A DNA stretch of 64,000 bases from DASRDZ01 sp035652335 (GCA_035652335.1 DASRDZ010000015.1:17993-81992); one strand, 5' to 3'; numbered from the stretch's first letter, positions 37,226 through 46,616 are shown. A program made the numbers and translations. The notes: generated from the letters alone by a model not told the origin.

Positions 37226-37261
37226 TGTGGGCGCCGAAACCGGCCCTCCGGGGCGACGCCT

Positions 37262-38062
37262 CTACGCCGCGGGCTGGGCCTCGTGGGCGCGGATGACCGG
37301 CAGCAGCTCCCGTATCGACTCGATCCGCGTCCCGCTCAGCTCCGACATCAGCGCCAGGACGCGGCGCTGCACCGGGGCCTCGTGGTCGCGCCCGGGGAGG
37401 TAGACGTCGAGCATCCGGGGGATGTAGTCCGGCTGCTCCAGCAGGTCGACCACGGCGGGGTCGGTGATCGTCGTCGGGTGCTTGGGCGCCTCGTTGGTCG
37501 AGCGCAGCATCCAGAGGGCCATCCTCAGGATGGCGGGCAGCACCTCGGGCTTCCGCTCCACCGCCCGGCGCAGGTACTTGGCGTAGCAGGCGGCGTGGCG
37601 CAGCTCGTCGGCGGCGAGCGTCTTGAACACCTGCCCGAGCACAGGCTCGGGGCTCTGCTCGCTGAAGGCGGTGTACCAGTGGCCGAGGCGATGCTCGCCG
37701 ACGAAGTGCATCGTCAGCGTCTCGATCGCCGGCCCCTCGGCGAAGGTGAGCCGCAGCCGGGGCAGCTCGGCCTCGTCGAACTCCTCGCCCACCGCCTCCA
37801 GGTAGCGGCGCAGGGTGAGGTGGTGCTTCATCTCCTCGTAGAACCAGATGGAGACGAAGCTGCAGAAGTCGATGTCCGCGTAGAAGTCGCGCAGGAACAT
37901 CTCGGTGGCGTAGAGCGCGCTCAGCTCGGTGAGGCAGATGTTGCGGAGGTCGCTGATCCACTGCTCGCTGAGCAGGGAGCGGTCGATTCGGTCGAAGGCG
38001 AACTCGGTGCGCAGCTCCCAGCGGGCTCGCTCCAGCCGGTCGAAGAGCTCGTCGTACAGCAT
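37262..38062 (-). CDS. ferritin-like di-iron protein (acyl-ACP desaturase-like)
   Basis: 266 residues, all-helical. Two carboxylate motifs of the ferritin/desaturase type, FYEEMKHHLTLRRYLEAV and ADELRHAACYAKYLRRA, with an upstream Glu in LTELSALYATEMF, would form a di-iron site. The family includes acyl-ACP desaturases and N-oxygenases, but this protein is shorter than plant-type desaturases. Divergent from a PucR-type regulator about 100 bp away, which probably controls it. Confidence 0.7.
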   Translation of the reverse strand: MLYDELFDRLERARWELRTEFAFDRIDRSLLSEQWISDLRNICLTELSALYATEMFLRDFYADIDFCSFVSIWFYEEMKHHLTLRRYLEAVGEEFDEAELPRLRLTFAEGPAIETLTMHFVGEHRLGHWYTAFSEQSPEPVLGQVFKTLAADELRHAACYAKYLRRAVERKPEVLPAILRMALWMLRSTNEAPKHPTTITDPAVVDLLEQPDYIPRMLDVYLPGRDHEAPVQRRVLALMSELSGTRIESIRELLPVIRAHEAQPAA

Positions 38063-38145
38063 GAGGCCATTCTGGCTGAGCCGTCCTGTCCAATACATCG
38101 GCCCGCGCGCACGGACGCGGCCCCGCTTTCTTGGCCACGATGGCC

Positions 38146-38151
38146 TACCAT
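38146..38151 (+). promoter_or_regulatory. -10 box (TACCAT) of the PucR-type gene
   Basis: TACCAT ends 11 nt before the ATG at 38163, in the 100-bp divergent spacer shared with the ferritin-like gene. A short or absent leader is expected. Confidence 0.35.
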
Positions 38152-38162
38152 CGAGGGTGCAC

Positions 38163-39434
38163 ATGGCCGCCGCCCGCCCCCGGCCCGAACCCGCCGCCCT
38201 GACCGCGCCGACGCCGCCCGCCGCGCTGCCGCCCGAGATCACCGAGCGGCTGCTCGGCCAGGTCGACCGCATGGCCCGCGTGCTGGCGCGCCACCTGGCC
38301 AGCGAGGTCGAGCTGCCCCCCGGCTTCGGCAGCCGGCCCTACCTGCGCAGCGTGCTGCGCGCCTGCCGAGACGGGGTCGAGGCGCTGGTCCAGCAGCTCC
38401 ACGACCAGCGCCGCCACAGCACCGCCGAGCTGGCCCGCCTCGGCCGCGCCGGCGAGCGGCAGGCGGAGATGGGCGTTCCCCTGGAGGTGCTGCTCAGCGC
38501 CTACCGGCTGGCGGCGCGCGTGGTGTGGCACGAGGTGATCGGCGAGGCCAGCCGCGTCGGCGAGCTGGAGCCCGCCACCGTGCTGGCCGTCTCCGAGCAG
38601 GTGCTCGACTACCTCGACCAGATCTCCGGCGCGGTCGGCCGCGCCTACCTGGAGACCCGCGAGCGCCTCATGCGCCAGCGCGACCGCGACCGCAACCAGG
38701 TTCTGCAGCGCCTGCTGGTCGGCGACGTCGCCGGCGAGGTGCGCCGCCTCGCCGCCACCCTGGGACTGGAGCTCACCCCGCCCTATCGCGTCCTCGCCTG
38801 CTGGGCGCCGGCCGGCGTCGACGCGGAGCCCGTGCTCGACGAGGCCTGGCGCGGCGCCGGCGTCCTGCTGGTGGGCGACGAGCCCGGCACCTGGATCGCC
38901 CTGGTCCGCGCCGGCGCCGACCTCCCCCGCCTGGCCCGGGACGGCGCCCGGGCGATGCACCGCGCCCGCCTGGCGGCCGGCGGCTCCCCCGAGGACGGCG
39001 CCCTGCCCCTGCGCATCGGCGCCGGCCCGGTGGCCCAGCGGCTGGAGGACATCGCCGGCGCCGCCCGCCGGGCCCGCCAGGCGCTGGCCGTCGGCGCCCG
39101 GCTCGACCCCGACGTCCTGGTCCACGACGAGCGCGAGCTGGGCATCTTCGCCGCCATGGGCGGAGACCCCGAGGAGCTCCGTGCCCACGTCGACCACGTG
39201 CTCGGCCCCGTCCTGCGAGGGGGCGGCGCCCGCTCGGCGATGCTGCTCGACACCCTGGAGGCGCTGGTCTGCACCCGCGGGGTCAACGAGGCCGCCGCCC
39301 AGCTCGGCATCCACCGCCACACCGTCGTCTACCGGGTGCAGCGCCTCCGAGACCTGCTCGGCGTCGACCTCGACGACCCGGGGGAGCGCCACCGCCTCTG
39401 GCTCGCCCTGCAGGCCGCCCGCCTGCTGCAGTAG
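38163..39434 (+). CDS. PucR/CdaR-type transcriptional regulator
   Basis: 423 residues. A helical N-terminal region (about 25-180, containing PYLRSVLRACRDGVEAL and MGVPLEVLLSAYRLAARVVW), a central GGDEF-like degenerate domain, and a C-terminal PucR helix-turn-helix (about 355-420): VCTRGVNEAAAQLGIHRHT followed by VVYRVQRLRDLLGVDLDD. Such proteins are metabolite-responsive activators, mostly of catabolic genes. Likely target is the divergent ferritin-like gene. Confidence 0.88.
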   Translation: MAAARPRPEPAALTAPTPPAALPPEITERLLGQVDRMARVLARHLASEVELPPGFGSRPYLRSVLRACRDGVEALVQQLHDQRRHSTAELARLGRAGERQAEMGVPLEVLLSAYRLAARVVWHEVIGEASRVGELEPATVLAVSEQVLDYLDQISGAVGRAYLETRERLMRQRDRDRNQVLQRLLVGDVAGEVRRLAATLGLELTPPYRVLACWAPAGVDAEPVLDEAWRGAGVLLVGDEPGTWIALVRAGADLPRLARDGARAMHRARLAAGGSPEDGALPLRIGAGPVAQRLEDIAGAARRARQALAVGARLDPDVLVHDERELGIFAAMGGDPEELRAHVDHVLGPVLRGGGARSAMLLDTLEALVCTRGVNEAAAQLGIHRHTVVYRVQRLRDLLGVDLDDPGERHRLWLALQAARLLQ

Positions 39435-39440
39435 CCGCGG

Positions 39441-39992
39441 CTACTTCTGCGTCGTCGCGCCGTGCTCGGCCTGGCGGGCCAGCATGAAGAGCAGGTCGCT
39501 GCAGCGGTTGAGGTAGCGCAGCACCTCGGCGTTCTCCAGCTCGCCGGCGCGCTGCAGGGCGACGGCGCGGCGCTCGGCGCGGCGGACGAAGGTGCGCGCC
39601 ATGTCGATGGCGGCGGCGGGGACGGTGCCGCCGGGGATGACGAACGCCTTGGGCAGCGGAACGCTCGCCTCCAGGTCGTGCACCTCGCGCTCCAACGCGT
39701 CGACCATCGACGCGCTCACCACCGCGAAGTGCTTCTCCAGCAGGTGCCGCTCGCCGCGGCCGGTGGCCAGCTCGGCGCCGACGGTGAACAGCTCGCGCTG
39801 CAGCTCCAGGAGCCGCGTGGCGAATGCGGCGTCGGACGCCGCCACCGACGCGCGCGCCAGGCCCAGTGCGCTGATGGCTTCGTCGAGCGCGCCGTACGCC
39901 TCGGTGTGCAGGTCGTCCTTGGGCACTCGGCCGCCGTAGAGCAGCGACGTCTCGCCGGAGTCGCCCCCGCGCGTGACGATGCTGCCGCTCAC
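39441..39992 (-). CDS. PduO-type cob(I)alamin adenosyltransferase
   Basis: 183 residues. TRGGDSGETSLLYGGRVPKD (ATP loop) and HTEAYGALDEAISALGLA match the PduO signature; AERRAVALQ and EVLRYLNRCSDLLFMLAR complete it. Transfers adenosyl to cobalamin, feeding B12-dependent enzymes not seen here. GTG at 39992 overlaps the trxB stop as GTGA. Convergent with the PucR gene (6-bp gap). Confidence 0.92.
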   Translation of the reverse strand: MSGSIVTRGGDSGETSLLYGGRVPKDDLHTEAYGALDEAISALGLARASVAASDAAFATRLLELQRELFTVGAELATGRGERHLLEKHFAVVSASMVDALEREVHDLEASVPLPKAFVIPGGTVPAAAIDMARTFVRRAERRAVALQRAGELENAEVLRYLNRCSDLLFMLARQAEHGATTQK

Positions 39993-40996
39993 GCGACCCA
40001 GCCGCCCTCTTCGGCCGCGTGCTCCAGGACCTCGAGTCCCTTCTCCGCGCGCGCCACGCCCTGTCCCTTGTGCCACTCTTCCACCCACTTCGACGCGGCG
40101 ATGGTGGCGGTGGTGGCGTCGCCGACGGCCGTGGTCACCTGGCGCGTCAGCTGCGAGCGCACGTCGCCCGCGGCGAAGACGCCGGGGACGCTGGTCTCCA
40201 TGGTCATCGGGTCGGTGGTGTAGTAGCCGCCTGCGTCGTGGTCGACGTGGGTGTCGAGCAGCTGCGTGTTGGGGATGAAGCCGATGAAGATGAACACGCC
40301 GCCGACGCTGAAGTCGCTGCCTTCGCCGGTGACGACGTTGCGCAGCTTCATGTGCGTCACCCGTCCCTCGCCCTCGATGGAGTCGACGACGGTGTTGAGG
40401 ACGAACTCGATCTTGGGGTTGCTGCGCGCCTCCTCGAGGAGGATGGGCTGGGCGCGGAACTCCTCGCGCCGGTGGATGATCGACACCCTGGAGGCGTAGC
40501 GCGTCAGGAAGATGCCCTCCTCGATGGCCGCGTCGCCGCCGCCGATGACGGCGAGGTGCTCGCCCTGGAAGAAGGCGCCGTCGCAGACCGCGCAGTAGGA
40601 GACGCCGCGCCCCGCGAACTCCTCCTCGCCCGGGGTGCCCAGCTTGCGCGGGTTGCCGCCCGCGGTGACGATCACGGCCGGTGCGCGCCACTCGCCCTCG
40701 TCGGTCTCGATGACCTTCATGCCGTCGGGCTCGACGCGGATGCGGTTGACCTGGGCGATGACCAGGTCGGCGCCGAAGTGGGTGGCCTGCTCGGTCATGC
40801 TCACGGCCAGGTCGCCGCCGGTGATCGACCTGAAGCCCGGGTAGTCCTCGATCAGCTCGGTGTTGAGGAGCTGGCCTCCCGGGGCCTTGCCCTCCAGCAG
40901 GACGGTGCGGACCTTGCTGCGCCCCGCGTAGAGAGCGGCGGTCAGCCCGGCCGGGCCGCCGCCGATGATGGCGATGTCGTAGGTGCGCTCGTCCAC
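39989..40996 (-). CDS. trxB: thioredoxin reductase
   Basis: 335 residues; FAD motif IIGGGPAGLTAALYAGR, redox-active pair in VSYCAVCDGAFF, NADPH motif AVIGGGDAAIEEGIFLTRYA, and the C-terminal FAD motif GVFAAGDVRS with QVTTAVGDATTATIAA. The C-terminus has a 25-residue charged extension. GTG at 40996 is the start in best agreement with the family N-terminus. Keeps thioredoxin reduced in the cytoplasm. Confidence 0.95.
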   Translation of the reverse strand: MDERTYDIAIIGGGPAGLTAALYAGRSKVRTVLLEGKAPGGQLLNTELIEDYPGFRSITGGDLAVSMTEQATHFGADLVIAQVNRIRVEPDGMKVIETDEGEWRAPAVIVTAGGNPRKLGTPGEEEFAGRGVSYCAVCDGAFFQGEHLAVIGGGDAAIEEGIFLTRYASRVSIIHRREEFRAQPILLEEARSNPKIEFVLNTVVDSIEGEGRVTHMKLRNVVTGEGSDFSVGGVFIFIGFIPNTQLLDTHVDHDAGGYYTTDPMTMETSVPGVFAAGDVRSQLTRQVTTAVGDATTATIAASKWVEEWHKGQGVARAEKGLEVLEHAAEEGGWVA

Positions 40997-41112
40997 TGTG
41001 AGGAGATCCTCGTTGAGAAGGGCAGGCCGGTGGCCCGCTGTACCAGTATGGGTTTCCGGGCGGGCCGCCAAACCCGCCGTGTCCTGAGCGATTCTACGGG
41101 CGGGCGGAGGGC

Positions 41113-42111
41113 CTACGAGGTGGGCCGCGCCGCGAACCCGAAGAGCTCCACGCTGACCCGCCCGACCGGGATGGCATAGGCCTGCGGGGTCGACTTGCTG
41201 GCCAGGGTGACGATGCCGATCACCTTGCCGTAGGCGTCCATCACCGGCCCCCCGCTGTTGCCGGGGAAGACCTGGTTGCCGCGCATGGCGATCATGTCGT
41301 GGTAGAGCACCGTCGAGGTGTCGCTGGGGTCGATCTCGCTGTTGCCCCGCACCGGCACGTCCTGGTGCAGGCGGGCGATGGTCTCGATCGTCGCGGTCTG
41401 GTCGTGGCCGGTGGCCCGCCCGGAGGCGAGCACCACGACGTCGGACGGCACCGGCGGGTCGGTCTGCGCCGAGAGCGGCAGCGGCTGGCCCTGGAAGCCG
41501 TCGAGCGAGCGCACCACGGCGATGTCCTGGCCGTGGTCGACGCCCATGATCGCGCCCACGTGGGTGGCGTTGCGGCGGTCGCGGATGCGCACGCTGAGGG
41601 CGCCCTCGACGACGTGGGCGTTGGTGACGAAGTCGCCCTTGGTGTCGAGCAGCCAGCCGGTGCCCAGCTCCTGGTGGTCGGGGGTCTGGGTCTCGATGGT
41701 CACCACCCGGCTGAGCGCCGCGTTGGCCACGTCGGCGAGCGGCTGCGCCGTGGCGGTGGCGGTCGGCGCGGTCAGCGACTGGGGGAGCTGGCGGGCGATC
41801 TGGTCGCTGCCCACCGTCGCCGAGCGGTAGCCGGCCACCAGCGGCACGACCAGCACCAGGACGAGCAGGGCCACCAGGGCGGGGAGCAGCCACCGGCGCG
41901 GCCGCACCGCGACGGGCGCCACCACCGGCTGGGGCAGCGGCACCGAGCGCGGGCCGCCCCAGACGTCGCCGTGCCAGCCCTGGGGCGGCGGGCTGTAGCC
42001 CGGCGTCGACCACGGGACGCGGCGGCGGCCGCACTGCGGGCACTCCGTCTCGCCCGGCTGCCAGGCCCGTCCGCACCAGCAGTCCTGCCTCAAGCCCACG
42101 GCGGGAACCAT
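41113..42111 (-). CDS. membrane-anchored trypsin-like (HtrA/S1C) serine protease with zinc ribbon
   Basis: 332 residues from ATG 42111. N-terminal cytoplasmic zinc ribbon (CWCG, then CPQCGRR), a Pro-rich linker, one membrane segment (about 92-112, PALVALLVLVLVVPLVAGY), then an extracytoplasmic chymotrypsin-fold protease with the His in NAHVVEG, Asp in GQDIAVVRS and Ser in GNSGGPVMD. No PDZ domain follows, unlike DegP. A TATGGT box overlaps this ATG and ends 7 nt before GTG 42099, which may be the true, leaderless start. Likely surface protein quality control. Confidence 0.88.
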   Translation of the reverse strand: MVPAVGLRQDCWCGRAWQPGETECPQCGRRRVPWSTPGYSPPPQGWHGDVWGGPRSVPLPQPVVAPVAVRPRRWLLPALVALLVLVLVVPLVAGYRSATVGSDQIARQLPQSLTAPTATATAQPLADVANAALSRVVTIETQTPDHQELGTGWLLDTKGDFVTNAHVVEGALSVRIRDRRNATHVGAIMGVDHGQDIAVVRSLDGFQGQPLPLSAQTDPPVPSDVVVLASGRATGHDQTATIETIARLHQDVPVRGNSEIDPSDTSTVLYHDMIAMRGNQVFPGNSGGPVMDAYGKVIGIVTLASKSTPQAYAIPVGRVSVELFGFAARPTS

Positions 42112-42112
42112 A
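42107..42112 (-). promoter_or_regulatory. -10 box (TATGGT) at the protease start
   Basis: TATGGT covers the ATG at 42111 and ends 7 nt before the in-frame GTG at 42099. If functional it rules out the ATG as start. Confidence 0.3.
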
Positions 42113-42176
42113 CTCTGAGGCCGTGCGCCCGGCACCCTGTCGCCCGGCGCTGGATCGACGCGGTAGGAGGTGAGCG

Positions 42177-42869
42177 GTGGCCGGGGACGCAGCGCGCGGG
42201 GTGGCGGTGGTCGGGGGTGGCGCGGGGGCACTGGGACGGGCGGTGGTCGAGCGGCTGCTCGCCGACGGCTGGCCGGTGGTGGTGCCGGTGCGCCGCCCCC
42301 AGGACGCGGAGCTGCCCGCCGCCGCCGTCGTGGTCGCCTGCGACCTGCGCGTCCCCGCCGAGGTGGAGGGCGTGGCCGAGGCGGTGCGCGCCGTCGGCCC
42401 CTGGCGGGCGCTGGTCAACGCCTCCGGTGGCTACGCCGGCGGCGAGGCGCACCGCATCGACGACGACGAGATGACCGACATCCTCGAGCTCGACCTCCTC
42501 GGCCCCTGGCGCCTGGCGCGCACCGCGGCGCGGGCGATGATCGAGCAGGCCCAGGGCGGGCGGATCGTCAACGTGGCGAGCCGCGCCGCCGTCGACGTCG
42601 CCGCCGGTCAGGCCGCCTACCAGGTCGCCAAGACCGGGCTGCTGCGCCTCACCGAGGTGATGGCCCTGGAGCTGCGCGAGCACGACATCACCGTCAACGC
42701 CGTGCTCCCCAGCATCATGGACACCCCCGCCAACCGCTTCGCCATGCCCAACGCCGACCACAGCCGCTGGCCGCAGCCGGCCGAGGTGGCCGCCACCATT
42801 GCCTGGCTGCTCGGTGACGAGGCAGCCGTGGTCAGCGGGGCCGCCATCCCCGCCTTCGGCAAGGTCTAG
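42177..42869 (+). CDS. short-chain dehydrogenase/reductase
   Basis: 230 residues, classical SDR. Dinucleotide motif VVGGGAGALGRAV (variant of TGxxxGxG), NASGG in place of NNAG, catalytic Ser in NVASRAA and the YQVAK pair. Unusually few Asp/Lys after strand 2; RRP in VPVRRPQD suggests NADP preference. Substrate unknown. Strong AGGAGG 6 nt before GTG 42177, one of the few clear Shine-Dalgarno sites in the window. Convergent with the esterase, 3 bp apart. Confidence 0.88.
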   Translation: MAGDAARGVAVVGGGAGALGRAVVERLLADGWPVVVPVRRPQDAELPAAAVVVACDLRVPAEVEGVAEAVRAVGPWRALVNASGGYAGGEAHRIDDDEMTDILELDLLGPWRLARTAARAMIEQAQGGRIVNVASRAAVDVAAGQAAYQVAKTGLLRLTEVMALELREHDITVNAVLPSIMDTPANRFAMPNADHSRWPQPAEVAATIAWLLGDEAAVVSGAAIPAFGKV

Positions 42870-42872
42870 GCG

Positions 42873-45224
42873 CTAGGCGCGACGACCCCGGCGGCGGAGG
42901 CGCAGCAGCCCACCGGCGCCGATCGCCAGCAAACCGGCGGCACCGGCCGAGCCGCCCGGTGCGGACGTGTCGGGCAGCGTCGAGGTCGCCGCGGCCACGC
43001 CGGTGACGGTGGCGCCTCCGACGGCGGCCGCCTGCACCCCGCCGCAGGGCTCGCCGTCGCCGTTGACGACGACCACGTCCACCGGGTCGCTGCCCGCCGC
43101 GAGGTTGACCTTGGCGTTGCAGTCGACCCGCGCCCGCTCGGCGTCGACGACCACCCTGGAGACGTTGGTGGAGCTGACGTCGAGGATGTCGGCGCAGGGC
43201 GCGCCGGGCGCGTCACCCCACGTCTTGTACTGGCGGGTGTAGGGAGTTGCGGCCACGCCTGCCCCGAACTGGGTGCTGCTCGCCGGCGCGTCGCCGGCGC
43301 AGAAGCCCTCGCTGCGCACGTCGATGGTGCCGCGGACCTGGCCCGGGTCGCGCACCGTGACGCCGCTCAGCCAGTAGGCGTGGTCGGCCTTGAGGTTGAC
43401 GTCGCTGAAGTCCATCGTGGGGTTGACCACGTAGGTGACGTGGGCCGGGTTGGGGTCGATGGTGGCGCCGTCGAGGAACTGCGCCGGCCAGGTGTAGTTG
43501 TCGAAGAAGCCGAAGGCGAAGTGGTCGTAGCCCGGGAAGGTGTCCTTCTCGTAGCGGTAGTTCAGGCTGTCGAGCTGCTGCGCCACCAGCTGCGGGCCGT
43601 CGGCGGGCACCAGCTCGTCGTTGGTGCCGTGCCAGATGAGGATGGGCACGTTGCGCAGCGAGCCGAGCATGAAGTACGTGTTGGTCTGGTCGCCGCCGGT
43701 GGCCGGGACGACGCCGGGCGGCCCGGTCCAGATCCCGTCGGCGGGCGGCCCCACGGTGACGAAGTCCCTGGCGAACAGGTCGGGGAACTGCGTGCTCAGC
43801 TTGTACGTCCCGTAGCCGCCCATGGAGTAGCCGGTGGCCACCGTCCGCGTCGGGTCGAGGCGGTAGTGGTGGGCGATGTCGTTCCACATCTCGAAGACGT
43901 CGGCCTCCGCGGCGTCGTAGTACCAGCCGTCAGGGCCGCGCGCCTCGGTGGTGGCGACGAGGGTCCCGCCCGCGCGCTCGCCGAACTCGCTCTGGTTGTT
44001 GCTGCCGAAGTACTGGTTGTAGTTGGCCGACAGCGCGTGCATCTGCAGGGTGAGCGGGTAGGCCTTCCCCGGCTGGAACGCGCTCGGGACGTAGAGGTTG
44101 TAGGGCTGCAGCCTGCCCTGGTACTCGCCCTTGTAGCCGGCGGGGTTGACCTGCGACGCCGTGTTGGCGTAGGTGACGCCGCCGCCGAAGTCGAAGTGGG
44201 ACGAGAAGATCCGGTCGATGGGTCCGGTGACCGGCACTCCGCTCATGTCGGTGCTGCCGGCGGCCAGCTTGGCGAAGTCGACGTCGTCGTGGAAGGCGCT
44301 GATGTCGTTGGCCGCCAGCGCCGACGCCTGGCTGCACTCGCGCCACATGCACGACGACGGCGGGCCCGGCCGCGACGCGTACGAGAGCGTCGCCGGCTTC
44401 TCGCTCTCGCGGAAGGCGACGTTGAAGAACCCGGCGGGCGTGCTCAGCGTCCCCGCGCCGCCCGGCGTGGTGGCGCTCGACGCCTGCGCGGGCAGCAGGT
44501 ACTTCGCGTTGGCCGCGTCCCAGAGCCCGACGCCGGCGCTGAGGCGGACCACCGAGGTGCCCGGATTCCACAGCGAGTGCGGCACCTGCACCGTGATCTG
44601 CGCCCGGTTGGTGTCGAAGCTGACCGGAACGGCGGTGCCGTCGAGGTCTGCGCTGCCGCCGTGGACGGTGAGGAAGTGGTCGGCGGGCATGGAGACGTTG
44701 GCGCCGTCGGGCGCCGGCTTCGACGCGGAGGACGGCGTGCCGATGCCGATCGTCGCCGCCACGAGAGCGGGGTCACTCAGCTCGGTCAGGGTGATGCGGA
44801 ACGCCGTCGCGCCGTCGAGCGGCTTGACGCGCAGCTCGACGAGGTCGGCGGCGTTGCCCTGGTACCTCGGGTCGCCGGGGTACGTGTAGGTCCCGGTGCG
44901 CAGCGAGAAGAGGTCGGCCTGCGGATGCTTGTCGTTGGGGTCGTTCAGGTTGCCGTTGGCCCCGGAGTCGTCGTAGAGGAAGTCCTGGTAGAGGAACTCG
45001 CCGTGCTCATAGGCGTGGGCGCCGGAGACGAGCAGCGGCCTGGCGCTCCAGGGCGCCGTGTTGGTGAGCTGCGGGGCGACCGAGGGCTCCTCGTAGAGGA
45101 TGGCCGGCCCCGGCCGGGAGATCGTCGCGCCGTCGTCGGCCCGCACCGCCGGCGTCGCCGCCGTGGCCGTGCCCACGATCCCCACCACGGTGGCCGCGAC
45201 GGCCGCGAACCGGCGTGCCTGCAT
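42873..45224 (-). CDS. large secreted alpha/beta-hydrolase with possible wall-sorting tail
   Basis: 783 residues. Signal peptide at 1-30 (FAAVAATVVGIVGTATAATP). Residues about 30-320 form a beta-rich N-terminal part; about 330-600 is an alpha/beta hydrolase of the PHB-depolymerase/feruloyl-esterase type: nucleophile in ATGYSMGGYGTYK, acid in IWHGTNDELVP, His in PGYDHFAFGF. The C-terminal module (about 610-740) has four Cys. The end reads TLPDTSAPGG, a 15-residue hydrophobic stretch and RLRRRGRR, like an LPxTG-type sortase signal with Ser for Gly. GGAGG lies 9 nt before the ATG. Substrate unknown. Confidence 0.8.
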   Translation of the reverse strand: MQARRFAAVAATVVGIVGTATAATPAVRADDGATISRPGPAILYEEPSVAPQLTNTAPWSARPLLVSGAHAYEHGEFLYQDFLYDDSGANGNLNDPNDKHPQADLFSLRTGTYTYPGDPRYQGNAADLVELRVKPLDGATAFRITLTELSDPALVAATIGIGTPSSASKPAPDGANVSMPADHFLTVHGGSADLDGTAVPVSFDTNRAQITVQVPHSLWNPGTSVVRLSAGVGLWDAANAKYLLPAQASSATTPGGAGTLSTPAGFFNVAFRESEKPATLSYASRPGPPSSCMWRECSQASALAANDISAFHDDVDFAKLAAGSTDMSGVPVTGPIDRIFSSHFDFGGGVTYANTASQVNPAGYKGEYQGRLQPYNLYVPSAFQPGKAYPLTLQMHALSANYNQYFGSNNQSEFGERAGGTLVATTEARGPDGWYYDAAEADVFEMWNDIAHHYRLDPTRTVATGYSMGGYGTYKLSTQFPDLFARDFVTVGPPADGIWTGPPGVVPATGGDQTNTYFMLGSLRNVPILIWHGTNDELVPADGPQLVAQQLDSLNYRYEKDTFPGYDHFAFGFFDNYTWPAQFLDGATIDPNPAHVTYVVNPTMDFSDVNLKADHAYWLSGVTVRDPGQVRGTIDVRSEGFCAGDAPASSTQFGAGVAATPYTRQYKTWGDAPGAPCADILDVSSTNVSRVVVDAERARVDCNAKVNLAAGSDPVDVVVVNGDGEPCGGVQAAAVGGATVTGVAAATSTLPDTSAPGGSAGAAGLLAIGAGGLLRLRRRGRRA

Positions 45225-45273
45225 CTGCTCCAGCCTCCGAGCTCCGTCCCTGCTCCACCCCCTCTGCCAAGGG

Positions 45274-45894
45274 TTATGACGAGGCCGGGCCCCCGGAGAT
45301 TGCGTCGAGCGCGCCCGTGGCCAGCAGGGCCCGCAGCGCGCGGGCGCGGTGGGAGACGGAGTCCTTGAGGGCGTCGGCGGCCTCGCCGAAGACGACCCCG
45401 AGGTCGTCGCTGAGGAAGGCGGGGTCGTAGCCGAAGCCGCGCTCGCCCCGGGGTGTGTCGACCAGCACGCCCTCGCACGTGCCGTGGGCGACCACCGTCG
45501 GCGCCCCGGGCCGGGCCAGCGCCACCGCCGCCACGTACCGCGCCCGCCGGTCGTGCGGCGACTCGGCCGCCACCCGGGCGAGCAGCCCGAGCAGGCGGTC
45601 GCGGTCACCCGCGTGCCCCGCCGCCCCCATCCAGCGCGCCGAGCGCGGGCCGGGCCAGCCGCCCAGCGCCGGGACCTCGATGCCGCTGTCGTCGGCCAGC
45701 GCCGGCATGCCGGTGAGGTCGCGCACCCGCTCCGCCTTGGCGCGCGCGTTCTCCTCGTAGGTGGTCCCCGGCTCGGCCAGGTCCTCGCTCACCCCGACGT
45801 CGTCGAGGCTGCGCAGCTCGACCCCCTCACCCAGCAGCCGCCGGAGCTCGGCCAGCTTGCCGCGGTTGCGGGTGGCGACGACCAGCGCCGTCAG
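45274..45894 (-). CDS. rdgB: RdgB/HAM1 non-canonical purine NTP pyrophosphatase
   Basis: 206 residues when started at the CTG at 45894. LADDSGIEVPALGGWPGPRS, GTTYEENARAKA, RGFGYDPAFL and SHRARAL are the ITPase motifs; it removes ITP, dITP and XTP. The usual N-terminal strand with the substrate Lys, VVATRNRGKLAELRRLLG, is present in frame but upstream of the first GTG (45792). The only start that includes it is CTG 45894, overlapping the rph stop as CTGA. Coupled to rph. Confidence 0.92.
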   Translation of the reverse strand: MTALVVATRNRGKLAELRRLLGEGVELRSLDDVGVSEDLAEPGTTYEENARAKAERVRDLTGMPALADDSGIEVPALGGWPGPRSARWMGAAGHAGDRDRLLGLLARVAAESPHDRRARYVAAVALARPGAPTVVAHGTCEGVLVDTPRGERGFGYDPAFLSDDLGVVFGEAADALKDSVSHRARALRALLATGALDAISGGPASS

Positions 45895-46607
45895 CGCTTC
45901 AGCGCCGCCCGCTGTGCGGCGAAGAGCTCGCCCAGGCCCTTGTCGGCGAGCCGGAGCAGCTGGTCCATCTCCTCGCGGCTGAAGGGCTCCTGCTCGGCGG
46001 TGCCCTGCAGCTCGATGAAGCGGCCGTCGTCGGCGGCGACGCAGTTCATGTCGGTGTGGGCCGCGGAGTCCTCGAGGTAGTTGAGGTCGAGCCGGGGCTG
46101 GCCGCCGACGATGCCCACGCTCACCGCCGCCACGGCGCGGCGGAGCGGCTCGCGCCGGATCAGGCCCGCCTCCTTGACCCGTTCCAGCGCCAGGGCCAGG
46201 GCGACGAAGCCCCCGGTGATGGAGGCGGTGCGGGTCCCACCGTCGGCCTGGAGGACGTCGCAGTCGACGATGATCGTCCGCTCGCCCATCGCCTCCATGT
46301 CGGCGGCGGCGCGCAGGGAGCGGCCGATGAGGCGCTGGATCTCCGACGCCCGCCCGTCGATGCGCCCGCGCCGCGCCTCCCGCTCGGTGCGCACCTGGGT
46401 GCTGCGGGGCAGCATCGAGTACTCGGCGGTGATCCAGCCCGAGCCCGTCCCCTTGCGGTAGGGCGGGACGCGCTCCTCGACGCTGGCGGCGCAGAGCACC
46501 CGGGTGTCGCCGAAGCAGACGAGGGCGCTGCCCTCGGCGTAGGGCACCGCGCCGGTCTCGATGGTGATGGGGCGCAGCTCGTCGGGGCGCCGTCCGTCGG
46601 GTCGCAT
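45891..46607 (-). CDS. rph: ribonuclease PH
   Basis: 238 residues. RPDGRRPDELRPITIETG start, GSALVCFGDTRVLCAASVE, GWITAEYSMLPRST, RIDGRASEIQRLIGRSLRA and the catalytic VDCDVLQADGGTRTASITG are all present, with LDLNYLEDSAAHTDMN. Phosphate-dependent 3' exonuclease that trims tRNA precursors. TAGACT ends 9 nt before the ATG. rph-rdgB is a common bacterial pair. Confidence 0.96.
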   Translation of the reverse strand: MRPDGRRPDELRPITIETGAVPYAEGSALVCFGDTRVLCAASVEERVPPYRKGTGSGWITAEYSMLPRSTQVRTEREARRGRIDGRASEIQRLIGRSLRAAADMEAMGERTIIVDCDVLQADGGTRTASITGGFVALALALERVKEAGLIRREPLRRAVAAVSVGIVGGQPRLDLNYLEDSAAHTDMNCVAADDGRFIELQGTAEQEPFSREEMDQLLRLADKGLGELFAAQRAALKR

Positions 46608-46616
46608 GGCCGCGCC

